Positions 18,284-27,729 of a DNA stretch of 64,000 nt are shown in pieces (within the stretch, counting starts at the first letter, position 1; every line of letters starts with the position of its first letter). The position numbers were made by a program, and so were the translations under genes. The stretch lies in the NCBI RefSeq assembly GCF_000426725.1, contig NZ_KE384560.1:828960-892959 (forward strand), read 5' to 3'. The DNA comes from Sporocytophaga myxococcoides DSM 11118 (GTDB lineage Bacteria > Bacteroidota > Bacteroidia > Cytophagales > Cytophagaceae). Under the pieces are notes generated by a model, which worked only from the letters and a program-made list of their open reading frames with translations, made no database searches and was not told the DNA's origin.

Positions 18284-19741
18284 ATGATACCTTCAATATT
18301 AAAAAGAAAAGAAAATCTGATATTGTTAGCAGATGCTTATAAATATTCTCATCATAAACTTTACTATCCTGGAACGACTAAAATTTATTCATACCTCGAA
18401 AGCAGGGGTGGAAAATTTGAAGAGACTGTCTTTTTTGGTCTGCAATATTTTATTAAAGAATACCTTGAAGGGCAAGTCATTACCAAGGAAGGTATCGATG
18501 AAGCAGAAGCATTGATGCATCAGGTATTCGGAAGAAATGATGTTTTTGATAGAAGCATATTTGATTATATTCTTAACGTACATGGTGGTAAACTTCCTGT
18601 CAGAATAAAGGCCGTTCCAGAGGGAACCGCTGTACCGGTGCACAATCTTTTGATGACTATAGAAAACACCGATCCCAAATGTTTCTGGCTTTCTAATTTT
18701 CTTGAAAGCCTGTTAATGCAGGTTTGGTATCCATTGACAGTAGCAACTTTGTCAAGAGAAATTAAGAAAATCATAACTAAATATTATAATGCAACAGCTA
18801 GCGCTGGTGCCGAAGCGGGGATAGATTTTGTCCTGAATGATTTTGGATTCAGAGGTGTCAGTTCCGTTGAAAGTGGCGGCATAGGCGGGCTTGCCCACCT
18901 GGTTAATTTTAATGGTAGTGATACCATTCAGGCTTCTGTTTTTGCAAAAAGATATTATGGCGCTGATAAGGTCTACGGCTTGTCTGTACCTGCAACGGAA
19001 CACTCAGTATGCACACTGCTTGGAGAAGAAGGAGAATTAAATGTATTACGTCATGTTCTAGATACTTTTCCATCCGGAATAGTGGCCTGTGTTTCTGACT
19101 CATTTAACATATTTCGTGCGTGTGAAGAATACTGGGGAGATCAGCTGAAACATAAAGTGCTTGAAAGAGATGGGGTACTTGTAATACGTCCGGATTCAGG
19201 AGATCCAGTCATGACTTTATTAAAAGTTTTTGAAGTCCTATTTAAACAGTTTGGTTATATAACCAATGAAAAAGGTTTTAAAGTTTTGCCTCCACAAGTA
19301 AGGATTATTCAGGGTGATGGTATCAATTATGAATCCATTATCGATATCTATGAAGCTTTAAGACAAAATGAAATTTCAGCAGAAAACCTTGTATTGGGTA
19401 TGGGCGGTGCCTTACTTCAAAAGGTTGACAGAGATACACAGAAGTTTGCATTGAAATGTGCTTACGCTGAAATTGATGGTCAAGGCAGAAATGTCAAGAA
19501 GTCTCCTATTGAAATGGATAGAAACGGTAAGCTTGCTCCTTCTTTTAAAAAGTCAAAGTCCGGAGTTTTAAAACTTATTAAAGATGGATCTGGGTATCAG
19601 ACTGTCAACGATGATCAATACCCTGAATTTAGGGATATTTTAGAAACAGTTTTTGAAAATGGAAAAATTGTAAAGGAATACACTTTTGAAGAGGTAAGGC
19701 AAAATGCAGATATTTATTCCAAATCAAAAGTTAATATCTAA
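18284..19741 (+). CDS. nadV: Nicotinamide phosphoribosyltransferase
   Basis: A 485-residue protein when started at the ATG at 18284, which puts the conserved N-terminal N-L-I-L-L-A-D-A-Y-K-Y-S-H where NAMPT/NadV proteins have it. An upstream in-frame ATG at 18194 would add 30 residues of poor character next to a repeat, so I prefer the inner start. The body has NAMPT-type features such as S-V-E-S-G-G-I-G-G and V-I-R-P-D-S-G-D-P. It would make NMN from nicotinamide and PRPP, feeding NadM upstream. The size (485) fits NAMPT rather than the shorter PncB nicotinate enzymes. A strong terminator follows. Confidence 0.9.
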   Translation: MIPSILKRKENLILLADAYKYSHHKLYYPGTTKIYSYLESRGGKFEETVFFGLQYFIKEYLEGQVITKEGIDEAEALMHQVFGRNDVFDRSIFDYILNVHGGKLPVRIKAVPEGTAVPVHNLLMTIENTDPKCFWLSNFLESLLMQVWYPLTVATLSREIKKIITKYYNATASAGAEAGIDFVLNDFGFRGVSSVESGGIGGLAHLVNFNGSDTIQASVFAKRYYGADKVYGLSVPATEHSVCTLLGEEGELNVLRHVLDTFPSGIVACVSDSFNIFRACEEYWGDQLKHKVLERDGVLVIRPDSGDPVMTLLKVFEVLFKQFGYITNEKGFKVLPPQVRIIQGDGINYESIIDIYEALRQNEISAENLVLGMGGALLQKVDRDTQKFALKCAYAEIDGQGRNVKKSPIEMDRNGKLAPSFKKSKSGVLKLIKDGSGYQTVNDDQYPEFRDILETVFENGKIVKEYTFEEVRQNADIYSKSKVNI

Positions 19742-19804
19742 AGGATGGAAAGAATATCTTAGATCATTTTAATTTCTAAAGGTTAGTTTCTAATCTTATT
19801 TTAA

Positions 19805-19845
19805 TGCATTGAAAAAGAGACTCTTTTCAATGCATTTTTTTTTGA
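19805..19845 (+). terminator. Rho-independent terminator after nadV
   Basis: 13-bp stem AATGCATTGAAAA (19805-19817) with TTTTCAATGCATT (19826-19838), then a T run. Confidence 0.9.
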
Positions 19846-20003
19846 AATAATATTTAAACTATCCTATTTATTATCAGTTAAATACATCGGCGAGTTGAAA
19901 AAGCTCAAGTTTTTCTAGTAAAAATTATACTTTAATGGTTACATTTGGCTTTTGAAAAAGTATAAATCTTTCATTCTTTCTACTGCAATTAAAAAAATCG
20001 AAA

Positions 20004-23000
20004 ATGAGATATCCCAAAATCGAAAAAATCTTTTCTGTTTTTGCTGTTATCATCTTGACTTTTAACTTGAGTCAAGCACAGATAAACACACCATCAGGTG
20101 CAACAAAACCATTCGGATCCAATTCCTCCTATGAATATGGTTTATTGCCAGCGAACCTTCCCTCCACCGGAAGTTATGGCAAAGCATCTGAAATAGCTTC
20201 AATATATAATCAATGGAAGACGGATTATGTAGAAAATTGTGGTAACGATAAAGCAAGAGTGAAATGGGATGATCAATCAAAAACTGTTTCTGAAGGAATA
20301 GGATATGGTATGCTCCTGGCAGCTTATGCAGCAGACCAAGATCTTTTTAACAGGCTATGGGCTTATTATAAACAGTTTAGAAATTCACATGGTGTTATGC
20401 ACTGGAGAATCAATGGTTGTAATAGCGTATCTGACCAGAATGGGGCAACAGATGCCGAGTTAGATGCTGCCATGGCATTGATAGTAGCGAATTATCAGTG
20501 GCCTAATTCAACCTCTCCTCACAATTATAAAACTGATGCAGTAGCTTTGATAAAAGCAATAAAGGATTGGGAAATCAATAAGTCAGATGGAACTTTTGAG
20601 AATGGTGATATGTGGAAGCCGGCTTGCCGCAATCCTTCTTACCAGGCTCCTGGTTATGCCAGGATATTTAAAGTTTTTATGGCTGAAAATGGAAATGCTG
20701 ATAATTCATTTTGGGACAATGTAGTAGCCAAAACAGAGGGCCTGCTCATAAATAATGCACATTCTTCTTCCGGTTTGGCAACGAATTGGTGCACTCCTGC
20801 TGGTCCTCCAAGTGGTTCATGCAGTGGTTCTGGAACAGCACCTGATAAGTTTGGCTTTGATGCTTGCAGAGCTCCATGGAGGCAGGCAACTAATTATATA
20901 TGGTTTGGATCTTCAGGAATGCAAACGATCATTAATAGACAGGCTGATTTATGGATAGGAAAAGGTGGTGCAGGCACTGTACAGGGGGGGGATAATATGA
21001 ATCATGACGGCAGTGGGTCAGGATATCATAATTCAGCATTTGTAGGTATGGTTGGAGCTATGTCATTAGGAGCTTCGAATACAACCAACCATCAGAATTT
21101 CTGTAATGCCATGTATTCTGAAAATAAAAATAACAGCCTGGCGCCAAATTACTTTTCAAAAATTCTTCAGATGATTGGTCTTTTTGTTCAGACTGGTAAT
21201 TTCTGGAATCCATACCAGGCTGGAGGAACAACTAACAATTCGCCTTCGGTATCTTTAACTTCTCCTTCGGGAGATATTTCAGCTTGTCAGGGCACAAGTG
21301 TTTCTTTGGTTGCAAATGCAACAGACTCGGATGGCACGATCAGCAAAGTTGAATTTTATAATGGAACTACCTTAATCGCTACAGTCACTTCTTCGCCTTA
21401 TTCATACAGTTGGACAAATGCGCCGGTTGGTTCATTGACGGTCACAGCAAAAGCTTATGATGATGATAATGCAGTCACTACTTCTGCATCAAGAACCATC
21501 ACGGTAACTGCCTTACCTGCAGCGCCGGGAGTGACTGCAAGTTTAAGTTATTGTCTTGGAGGAACTGCATCTGCTTTATCTGCAACAGGAACATCTTTAA
21601 AATGGTATACCGAAGCGACCGGTGGTACAGCAAGTACGACGGCTCCTACACCTTCTACAAGTACAGCAGGTTCTAAAATGTATTATGTGTCCCAAACTAC
21701 CAGTGGATGTGAAAGTTCAAGAGCGACCATAACAGTAAATGTTTCTCAACCAGCTGCACCAACTGTCACCTCTCCGGTAAATTATTGTCAGGGAGCGACA
21801 GCTTCAGCTTTAACGGCGACAGGAACATCATTAAAATGGTATACAGATGCAACTGGAGGTAATGCCGCCACAACGGCTCCTACACCTTCTACAAGCACAA
21901 CAGGCTCTAAAATATATTATGTTTCACAGACTACCAGTGGATGTGAAAGCTCAAGAGCAAGTATAACAGTAACAGTATCTCAAGCACCATTAGCACCAGC
22001 AGTAACTTCTTCTGTTAGCTATTGCCAGGGAGCTTCTGCATCTGCATTAACTGCAACAGGTACTTCATTAAAATGGTATACAGAATCAACAGGTGGTACT
22101 TCAAGCACGACTGCGCCGGTTCCTTCAACAACGACGGCAGGAACTCAGAATTATTATGTCTCTCAGGCATCCGGTGGATGTGAAAGTCCAAGATCAACAA
22201 TCACTGTAACTGTTATTCAAAGTTCTGCTCCGGTTGTAACTTCCTCTGTAAGCTATTGCCTGGGTGCTACGGCCTCTGCCTTAACCGCAACAGGTACTTC
22301 ATTGAGATGGTATACTTTGCCAACAGGTGGAACTTCTTCCACAACGGCTCCAACACCATCAACATCGACGGCAGGTACACAATCCTATTATGTATCTCAG
22401 ACTTCTGGGAATTGTGAAAGTCCAAGAGCTTTAATAACTGTTACAGTAAATCAAACAGCAGTTCCTGCAGTAACTTCTCAGGTAAATTATTGTCAGGGCG
22501 CATCTGCTGCACAATTGACTGCAACAGGAACCTCTTTAAAATGGTATTTAGCTGCAACAAACGGAACCTCTTCCACAACAGCGCCAACACCTACAACAAC
22601 AAGTACCGGAACTCAGAATTATTGGGTTACCCAAACTTTAAACTCTTGTGAAAGTTCTCGTGCTCAGATAACAGTCTCGGTAGGTGCGGCAACAACTGCT
22701 CCGACTGTGACATCTCCAGTCTCTTATTGCCAGGGCGCTGCTTCAACAGCTTTAAGTGCTTCAGGTACCAATCTTAAATGGTATACCTCTTCAGCAGGAG
22801 GGACAGCAACTACTGTTGCGCCAGTTCCTTCTACTCAGGTTTCTGGTAACACATCTTATTTTGTTTCTCAGACCGGAAATGGTTGTGAAAGTGCCAGGAC
22901 AGAAATTAAAGTTACTATAAAGGCAGCTCCTGCTGCGCCATCAGTTCAGTCTCCTGTTATTTATGGATTATCAGAGGTAGCTACACCGTTATCTGCTTCA

Positions 23001-24008
23001 GGAACTAGCCTAAAATGGTATACTACTCAGACTGCAGGAACGAGTTCGTCTGTTGCTCCGACTCCTTCTACCTCAGTCGAGGGAACAATTACTTATTATG
23101 TAAGTCAGACAAATGCAGAAGGTTGTGAAAGTCCAAGATCTGCCATCGTGGTGAATGTGTTAGATCTTCTTCCTGTTTACAGGACGGCTACAGCTCCAGT
23201 CATTGACGGGGAGGAAGATAATATATGGAGTAATATCGGAGAAAAGAATATTTCCAAGGTAATACTGCCTACAGTATCAAGTCCTGCTGATTTGTCCGGA
23301 ACTTTCAAAGTTCTATGGAATGATCAATATTTTTACCTTTTAGCAGATATCACAGATGATGTAAAAACCAGTGACAGCGACCCTGTCTATGAAGATGATG
23401 GTATTGAGTTATTTTTTGACATAGGAAATAACAAACCTTCAACTTATGGAAACAATGATGTGCAGTATACATTCAAATGGAATGGTACCACTGTCTCTTC
23501 TAATCCGGAAGGAAGATCTGTTACCGGAATAAATTATTCCATGAAAGCTACCACGAATGGATATGTTTTTGAGGTAAGAATTCCTTGGTCAACACTTCAA
23601 GCTTCACCACTTGTAGGTCAATTACATGGAATTGATATTCATGTAAACGATGATGACAATGGTGGAGCGCGAGATGGTAAAATCTCCTGGGCAGCTATTA
23701 GTGATGATGCGTGGCAAAACCCTTCACTCTTAGGAACTATGATTCTTAAAGAGATGCCGGTCATAGCTGGCATTTCAAACGGAAGTATATCGGGCTTAAA
23801 GTATTATCCTAATCCTTTCAATAACTTTGTAGAAATTGAGGGACTAAGCGAAGAAGTAAGCTATTCTTTGATAAATGTAAATGGCCAGACAGTGCAGTCT
23901 GGAAAAACAACCGGAAAAATTAATACAGATTGTATCCCTGGAGTTTATAGTTTGATTCTAAATTTAGAATCAGGAAATCAATGTATTAAACTTGTTAAAA
24001 TAGATTAA
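20004..24008 (+). CDS. Secreted GH8 glucanase/xylanase with Ig-like repeats, CBM9-like domain and T9SS signal
   Basis: A 1334-residue secreted protein. After a signal peptide (~1-25) comes a GH8 catalytic domain (~30-400) with the expected acid in V-S-E97-G-I-G-Y-G-M and the family signature A-T-D150-A-E-L-D. Next is one Ig-like domain (~415-505), then seven tandem ~78-residue Ig-like repeats (~508-1052; each with L-K-W-Y and a Y-C...C-E-S cysteine pair, except that repeat 7 has lost the first Cys), a CBM9-like carbohydrate-binding domain (~1055-1245), and a C-terminal type IX sorting domain (Y-Y-P-N-P-F start). It should be exported by T9SS and held at the surface or released to cut beta-1,4-glucan or xylan. 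Substrate within GH8 cannot be fixed from sequence alone. An eight-G run (20984-20991) lies inside the catalytic region. Confidence 0.92.
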   Translation: MRYPKIEKIFSVFAVIILTFNLSQAQINTPSGATKPFGSNSSYEYGLLPANLPSTGSYGKASEIASIYNQWKTDYVENCGNDKARVKWDDQSKTVSEGIGYGMLLAAYAADQDLFNRLWAYYKQFRNSHGVMHWRINGCNSVSDQNGATDAELDAAMALIVANYQWPNSTSPHNYKTDAVALIKAIKDWEINKSDGTFENGDMWKPACRNPSYQAPGYARIFKVFMAENGNADNSFWDNVVAKTEGLLINNAHSSSGLATNWCTPAGPPSGSCSGSGTAPDKFGFDACRAPWRQATNYIWFGSSGMQTIINRQADLWIGKGGAGTVQGGDNMNHDGSGSGYHNSAFVGMVGAMSLGASNTTNHQNFCNAMYSENKNNSLAPNYFSKILQMIGLFVQTGNFWNPYQAGGTTNNSPSVSLTSPSGDISACQGTSVSLVANATDSDGTISKVEFYNGTTLIATVTSSPYSYSWTNAPVGSLTVTAKAYDDDNAVTTSASRTITVTALPAAPGVTASLSYCLGGTASALSATGTSLKWYTEATGGTASTTAPTPSTSTAGSKMYYVSQTTSGCESSRATITVNVSQPAAPTVTSPVNYCQGATASALTATGTSLKWYTDATGGNAATTAPTPSTSTTGSKIYYVSQTTSGCESSRASITVTVSQAPLAPAVTSSVSYCQGASASALTATGTSLKWYTESTGGTSSTTAPVPSTTTAGTQNYYVSQASGGCESPRSTITVTVIQSSAPVVTSSVSYCLGATASALTATGTSLRWYTLPTGGTSSTTAPTPSTSTAGTQSYYVSQTSGNCESPRALITVTVNQTAVPAVTSQVNYCQGASAAQLTATGTSLKWYLAATNGTSSTTAPTPTTTSTGTQNYWVTQTLNSCESSRAQITVSVGAATTAPTVTSPVSYCQGAASTALSASGTNLKWYTSSAGGTATTVAPVPSTQVSGNTSYFVSQTGNGCESARTEIKVTIKAAPAAPSVQSPVIYGLSEVATPLSASGTSLKWYTTQTAGTSSSVAPTPSTSVEGTITYYVSQTNAEGCESPRSAIVVNVLDLLPVYRTATAPVIDGEEDNIWSNIGEKNISKVILPTVSSPADLSGTFKVLWNDQYFYLLADITDDVKTSDSDPVYEDDGIELFFDIGNNKPSTYGNNDVQYTFKWNGTTVSSNPEGRSVTGINYSMKATTNGYVFEVRIPWSTLQASPLVGQLHGIDIHVNDDDNGGARDGKISWAAISDDAWQNPSLLGTMILKEMPVIAGISNGSISGLKYYPNPFNNFVEIEGLSEEVSYSLINVNGQTVQSGKTTGKINTDCIPGVYSLILNLESGNQCIKLVKID
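21515..23160 (+). repeat. Seven tandem ~78-codon Ig-like repeats in the GH8 gene
   Basis: The repeats are similar enough in DNA (recurring GCAACAGG.AC.TC..TTAAAATGGTAT) to suggest recent duplication. Repeat 7 is the most diverged. Such tracts can gain or lose units by recombination. Confidence 0.85.
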
Positions 24009-24039
24009 TTTGTAAAGATCAATTATAAATAACATTGGC

Positions 24040-24072
24040 AAAGGTGCATTGCAATTCAATGCACCTTTTTTA
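24040..24072 (+). terminator. Rho-independent terminator after GH8 gene
   Basis: 12-bp stem AAAGGTGCATTG (24040-24051) with CAATGCACCTTT (24057-24068), 5-nt loop, T run. Confidence 0.9.
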
Positions 24073-24199
24073 TTTTATATTATTACTCTCATTTTACCCG
24101 CTTTGCTATAGAATTAGTACATTGCATCAGTTTCAAAGGATTAATTAAAAGATATTTAATTGATTTTTAACGCTGTTTTTCTATAATATTTTACTTACT

Positions 24200-25798
24200 A
24201 TGTATATTCTCTTTCCAGGTCGTCACCAACTTCTCACAGACTTTCAGTTTAAATATTTATATAGAATCATTCAGGCTGGGCTGGAAAAAGAGGCTGACGT
24301 ATATGGCAATCCACTTAATATTTCTGCAAAGGTAAGCGCAATTGTTTTTGCAGTGACTTCTGCTAATCATTCCAATACAAGACGAAATCCATTGCCTTTC
24401 TATCTAAGGGCCATAGCTTTGGAAAGTTTTTCTGATAACCTTAATATTCCATCATACATCTATGGTATAGAAGACGTAGGCAACAGAGAAGATTTTGCTA
24501 CCTATACAATCAAGAGGATTAAACATGAAAGCGATGGACATATAGATATGAAGCATGAGAATACGGTGGTTGTATGCTCTACGCCAGTGATGGAAATGTA
24601 TCAGAAGCTGGGATATAAAATTCTACCGGCAGAACTGGAAGACATTAATACCTGGAAAATGATTACCGATCAACCCTGGGATCTGGTAGAGCATGTAGCC
24701 AAGGGAGCGGAGGACTGGCGGAGGGACAAGTATCTCCTTAGCAAAATACATCCGGCATCTTATAATGTATGGCTGCGCTATAATGTTGGTGATAAGGTAA
24801 GGACATTATTCAGTGATAAGATTGTCGGTGAAGACGGAGACATCACAGCAACAAGAGATTATAATTCTTATGTGAGGCAAATGGATGAAATAGCAGAGAT
24901 GAAGTACAATGATACCGCCATTCATGTAAAGCCAGGAAGAATAGGCGATATAGGCTGCGCAGTGGGCTCATGGATCAAGTTAGCTTGTCAGGATGCACGC
25001 TTGAGAGAATCAGATTTTTATGGAATTGAAGTTTCACGCCATTTATTTGAAATTTGTCAGCAAAGAAAAAATAATGGAGAGTTTCAGAATCCTTTCGTAT
25101 TTTTTGCACAGAAGAATGCGGTGACCGGATTGGTGTTTGATCAGAGATCAATGAACACAATCTTTACTTCTTCACTTACTCATGAGATTGAATCTTATGG
25201 CTCCAGAGAAGACTTGATTAAGTTTATTAAAAATCGTTATGATGAATTGGTAATCGGAGGGGTATGGATCAACAGAGATGTTGTAGGGCCTGAGAATAAA
25301 GAGCAGATCGTTTATATGAATCTGAATGTGAATGATGGAAGGAATGATGATTTTGAATTGGAGTTTGCAGAAAGAACAGAATTGTCAAAGTATCTCACCG
25401 GGCTTTCTACTTATGGAAGGTTTAAAAGATTTGCGAGAGATTTTAGAAAGAAGGAGGGATATAAGCTAGAGTTCAAGGAAAAAAATGTCAATGGTAAATC
25501 TTTAGTCGAGCTTACGTTAAGAGATGCTACGGAGTTTATAACCAAAAAGGATTACACAGACAACTGGATGAGTGAAATGCACGAAACATTTGCCTTTTGG
25601 TCTTTCAATGAGTGGAAGGTTGAAATGGAAAAAACAGGATTTGAAATAAGTACACAATCTATTGCCTTCTCAAATCCATGGATTGTTGAGAATAGATTTA
25701 AGGGAAAAATTGAATTGTATAAAATTGAAGATGGAAATCTATCTTTAATGGATTATCCCGTTACTAATATGTTTATGATAGCTGAAAGAAAGATATAA
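24200..25798 (+). CDS. Fusion of NMNAT-like nucleotidyltransferase-fold domain with SAM-dependent methyltransferase
   Basis: A 532-residue cytosolic protein. Residues ~1-165 look like a nucleotidyltransferase of the NMNAT type: an N-terminal strand-loop (F-P-G-R-H-Q-L-L), then S-A-N-H-S-N-T-R-R-N-P-L like the NMNAT S-x-x-x-N-x-x-R-N-P segment. The HxGH catalytic motif itself is not present (H-Q-L-L-T), so this half may bind a nucleotide rather than react. About residues 245-400 form a class I methyltransferase with motif I D-I-G-C-A-V-G-S-W (~250). The rest is unrecognised. It stands alone between terminators, downstream of the NAD cluster and GH8 gene. Substrate unknown; a nucleotide- or cofactor-linked methylation is a guess. 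Confidence 0.65.
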   Translation: MYILFPGRHQLLTDFQFKYLYRIIQAGLEKEADVYGNPLNISAKVSAIVFAVTSANHSNTRRNPLPFYLRAIALESFSDNLNIPSYIYGIEDVGNREDFATYTIKRIKHESDGHIDMKHENTVVVCSTPVMEMYQKLGYKILPAELEDINTWKMITDQPWDLVEHVAKGAEDWRRDKYLLSKIHPASYNVWLRYNVGDKVRTLFSDKIVGEDGDITATRDYNSYVRQMDEIAEMKYNDTAIHVKPGRIGDIGCAVGSWIKLACQDARLRESDFYGIEVSRHLFEICQQRKNNGEFQNPFVFFAQKNAVTGLVFDQRSMNTIFTSSLTHEIESYGSREDLIKFIKNRYDELVIGGVWINRDVVGPENKEQIVYMNLNVNDGRNDDFELEFAERTELSKYLTGLSTYGRFKRFARDFRKKEGYKLEFKEKNVNGKSLVELTLRDATEFITKKDYTDNWMSEMHETFAFWSFNEWKVEMEKTGFEISTQSIAFSNPWIVENRFKGKIELYKIEDGNLSLMDYPVTNMFMIAERKI

Positions 25799-25996
25799 AG
25801 CTCCTATAAATACAGTAACTCGTAGCCTTCTCCTAATTCCTTCTTCAATAAATTCTTAACCATCTAATCTGGTCCATAACAATGGTTCTTTATAAAAGAA
25901 ACTGTTGTAAATTAAGAATTGTTGATGCCCCCTAAAGTTGTAGGGATTGAAAACATTAGTGAAGTTAAAATAATATCAAAGGAGGGAATTAAGAAA

Positions 25997-26025
25997 AAAA
26001 ATCCTGTTTGTTCAACAGGATTTTT
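25997..26025. terminator. Terminator for the SnoaL-like gene
   Basis: Stem AAAAATCCTGTT (25997-26008) with AACAGGATTTTT (26014-26025), 5-nt loop; the A/T flanks allow both directions. It directly follows the minus-strand gene stop. Confidence 0.85.
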
Positions 26026-26030
26026 ACTAA

Positions 26031-26477
26031 CTAAGCATAGGTAAGAGCTTCTGCTCCTATCTGTTTAAGAAATCCAGGCATTCCCCCATTGGTAAGTCTT
26101 TCAACAGTGACCATTATGATTTTGTCATTTTTAAAAGTTACTGCAAAATTTTCTTTTGGATTCATGGCCTTTTTGTTAGTAGGCTGAATGGCAGGTTTAC
26201 CCGCATATAGACTTGGCATTTCATGTGTAAATGTACCACTGGCTTGTAATACACCATTTACAATATTTCCTCTTTCGGATAAATCTCTGATGTTAAATTT
26301 AAAATCAGGACAACCCATGTGCATCTTTTTCTGAAAGTCCATCCATTCTTCTTTTCCCATTGGCTGAGGAGGAGCACCTAATAATTGGAAACCTGGTAAT
26401 AAATAACTTTTGGCTTCATCAAAATTCCCCTGTTCCATTAAGCTATAAAATTTTTTTACAATCTCAATCTTTTCCAT
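26031..26477 (-). CDS. SnoaL-like / NTF2-fold protein
   Basis: A 148-residue protein with the helix-then-curved-sheet pattern of the SnoaL/NTF2 fold: an N-terminal V-K-K-F-Y-S-L-M-E-Q-G-N-F-D-E-A helix and a region around C-P-D-F-K-F-N-I. These proteins are small cone-shaped enzymes or binding proteins, often labelled ester cyclase or nuclear transport factor 2 family. No substrate can be named. It is separate from the CoaD-CoaE operon upstream by about 100 nt and ends at a clear terminator. Confidence 0.7.
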   Translation of the reverse strand: MEKIEIVKKFYSLMEQGNFDEAKSYLLPGFQLLGAPPQPMGKEEWMDFQKKMHMGCPDFKFNIRDLSERGNIVNGVLQASGTFTHEMPSLYAGKPAIQPTNKKAMNPKENFAVTFKNDKIIMVTVERLTNGGMPGFLKQIGAEALTYA

Positions 26478-26581
26478 AAGAACTCTTTATTAGAAGAACA
26501 GTAATGAATTACGATTTGTTGAACTTCTGGCCTGTTCTAAGGATAGGAGTACCTAGGCAGAACAGAAATATATCTATAACG

Positions 26582-27727
26582 TTATCGCAATAGTTTTTCT
26601 GGTTTGAAAGCATTGAACAATATATCTGTTAACTTCTTTATGCTTTCCGAGGAGTTATCTTCAACGTTGTCCAGATACGTAATCTTTCCATGGTTTTTAT
26701 CATAGATTTCTTTTTCTAGATAAGTACGTTTCGCTTCATAATTATATTGACTATTTAAGCGACCATCGATTTGTGCTTGTGTATACCTTCTCTCTTTTAA
26801 CCTCTTTAACTGATCGTCCTTGTTTGTTTTTATTAAGATTACATTATTGTTACACAAATAAGACATCCCGCTTTCTGTAATCAGTGCACTATCCAGAAGT
26901 ATTATTCCCTTTTTACCATATATCGCTTTTCTCAATCTCAAAAGCAATGGTTTATATAAAAGTTTATTGAGATGGTTTAATTTAGTGATATCTGAGAATA
27001 CGATTTTTCCTAATGCTTTGGTATCGATAAAGCCCTCATCAGTTAATAACGTCTCTCCAAACTCTTTGGCAATAGCCTCTCTCAGTGTTTTGAATAGTGG
27101 CTCTTGCAGTTTTTCAAGTATCTCATGTCCCAAGTGATCAATATCAACAATATGTACTTCAATTCCTGCAACCTGACCAAGTTCTTGGATTGTCTTGCAA
27201 ACAAAAGATTTGCCTGAGCCAATCTCTCCAGTCACACCAATGATATATTGTCCTGAAAGACGTTCCTCTAGCTTTTGCTTTACAATTAAAGGAACATATT
27301 CATGGATCATTCCTTGTTCTAGTTGAATAGCCTTCACTGCTCCGGAGCTGATGTGTGTTAAGTCTTGCTTTGAAGGTATGAAGAAAGTGTCAATGTACAT
27401 CTTCTGACTCTCTCCTATCTGATGCAACATAAGCTCAAAAGAAAAGTCTTCGTTGTTTCTCAAACCTCTAATAATGGTTGGAATATTATTCTCATAAGCA
27501 TAGTCAACCAAAAGACCTCTAAAATATATTACTTCCACATTTGGAATATGAGCAGTAGCTGTTTTAGCAAGTTCAGCTCTCTCTTCCAAAGACATCAAGT
27601 ATTTTTTTACTGGATTTACACCTATTCCAACAATGAGCTTATCAAAGACACGAGCAGCTCTTTCAATAATATCCAGGTGTCCAAATGTTATAGGATCTCC
27701 GGAGAAAGCGTATATGGCCTTTTTCAT
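26582..27727 (-). CDS. Fused phosphopantetheine adenylyltransferase and dephospho-CoA kinase (CoaD-CoaE)
   Basis: A 381-residue protein joining the last two steps of CoA synthesis. Residues 1-~155 are a CoaD domain with T14-F-G-H17 (TxGH) and R-G-L-R (87-90) plus the I-S-S site (126-128). Residues ~160-381 are a CoaE-type kinase with P-loop G-E-I-G-S-G-K-S (167-174) and a lid region rich in Arg. The order is the same as in animal CoA synthase, while most bacteria encode the two enzymes separately. The kinase half is divergent in places, so its activity is likely but not certain. The gene begins 2 nt after the HD-domain gene and is surely co-transcribed with it. Confidence 0.85.
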   Translation of the reverse strand: MKKAIYAFSGDPITFGHLDIIERAARVFDKLIVGIGVNPVKKYLMSLEERAELAKTATAHIPNVEVIYFRGLLVDYAYENNIPTIIRGLRNNEDFSFELMLHQIGESQKMYIDTFFIPSKQDLTHISSGAVKAIQLEQGMIHEYVPLIVKQKLEERLSGQYIIGVTGEIGSGKSFVCKTIQELGQVAGIEVHIVDIDHLGHEILEKLQEPLFKTLREAIAKEFGETLLTDEGFIDTKALGKIVFSDITKLNHLNKLLYKPLLLRLRKAIYGKKGIILLDSALITESGMSYLCNNNVILIKTNKDDQLKRLKERRYTQAQIDGRLNSQYNYEAKRTYLEKEIYDKNHGKITYLDNVEDNSSESIKKLTDILFNAFKPEKLLR

Positions 27728-27729
27728 GA

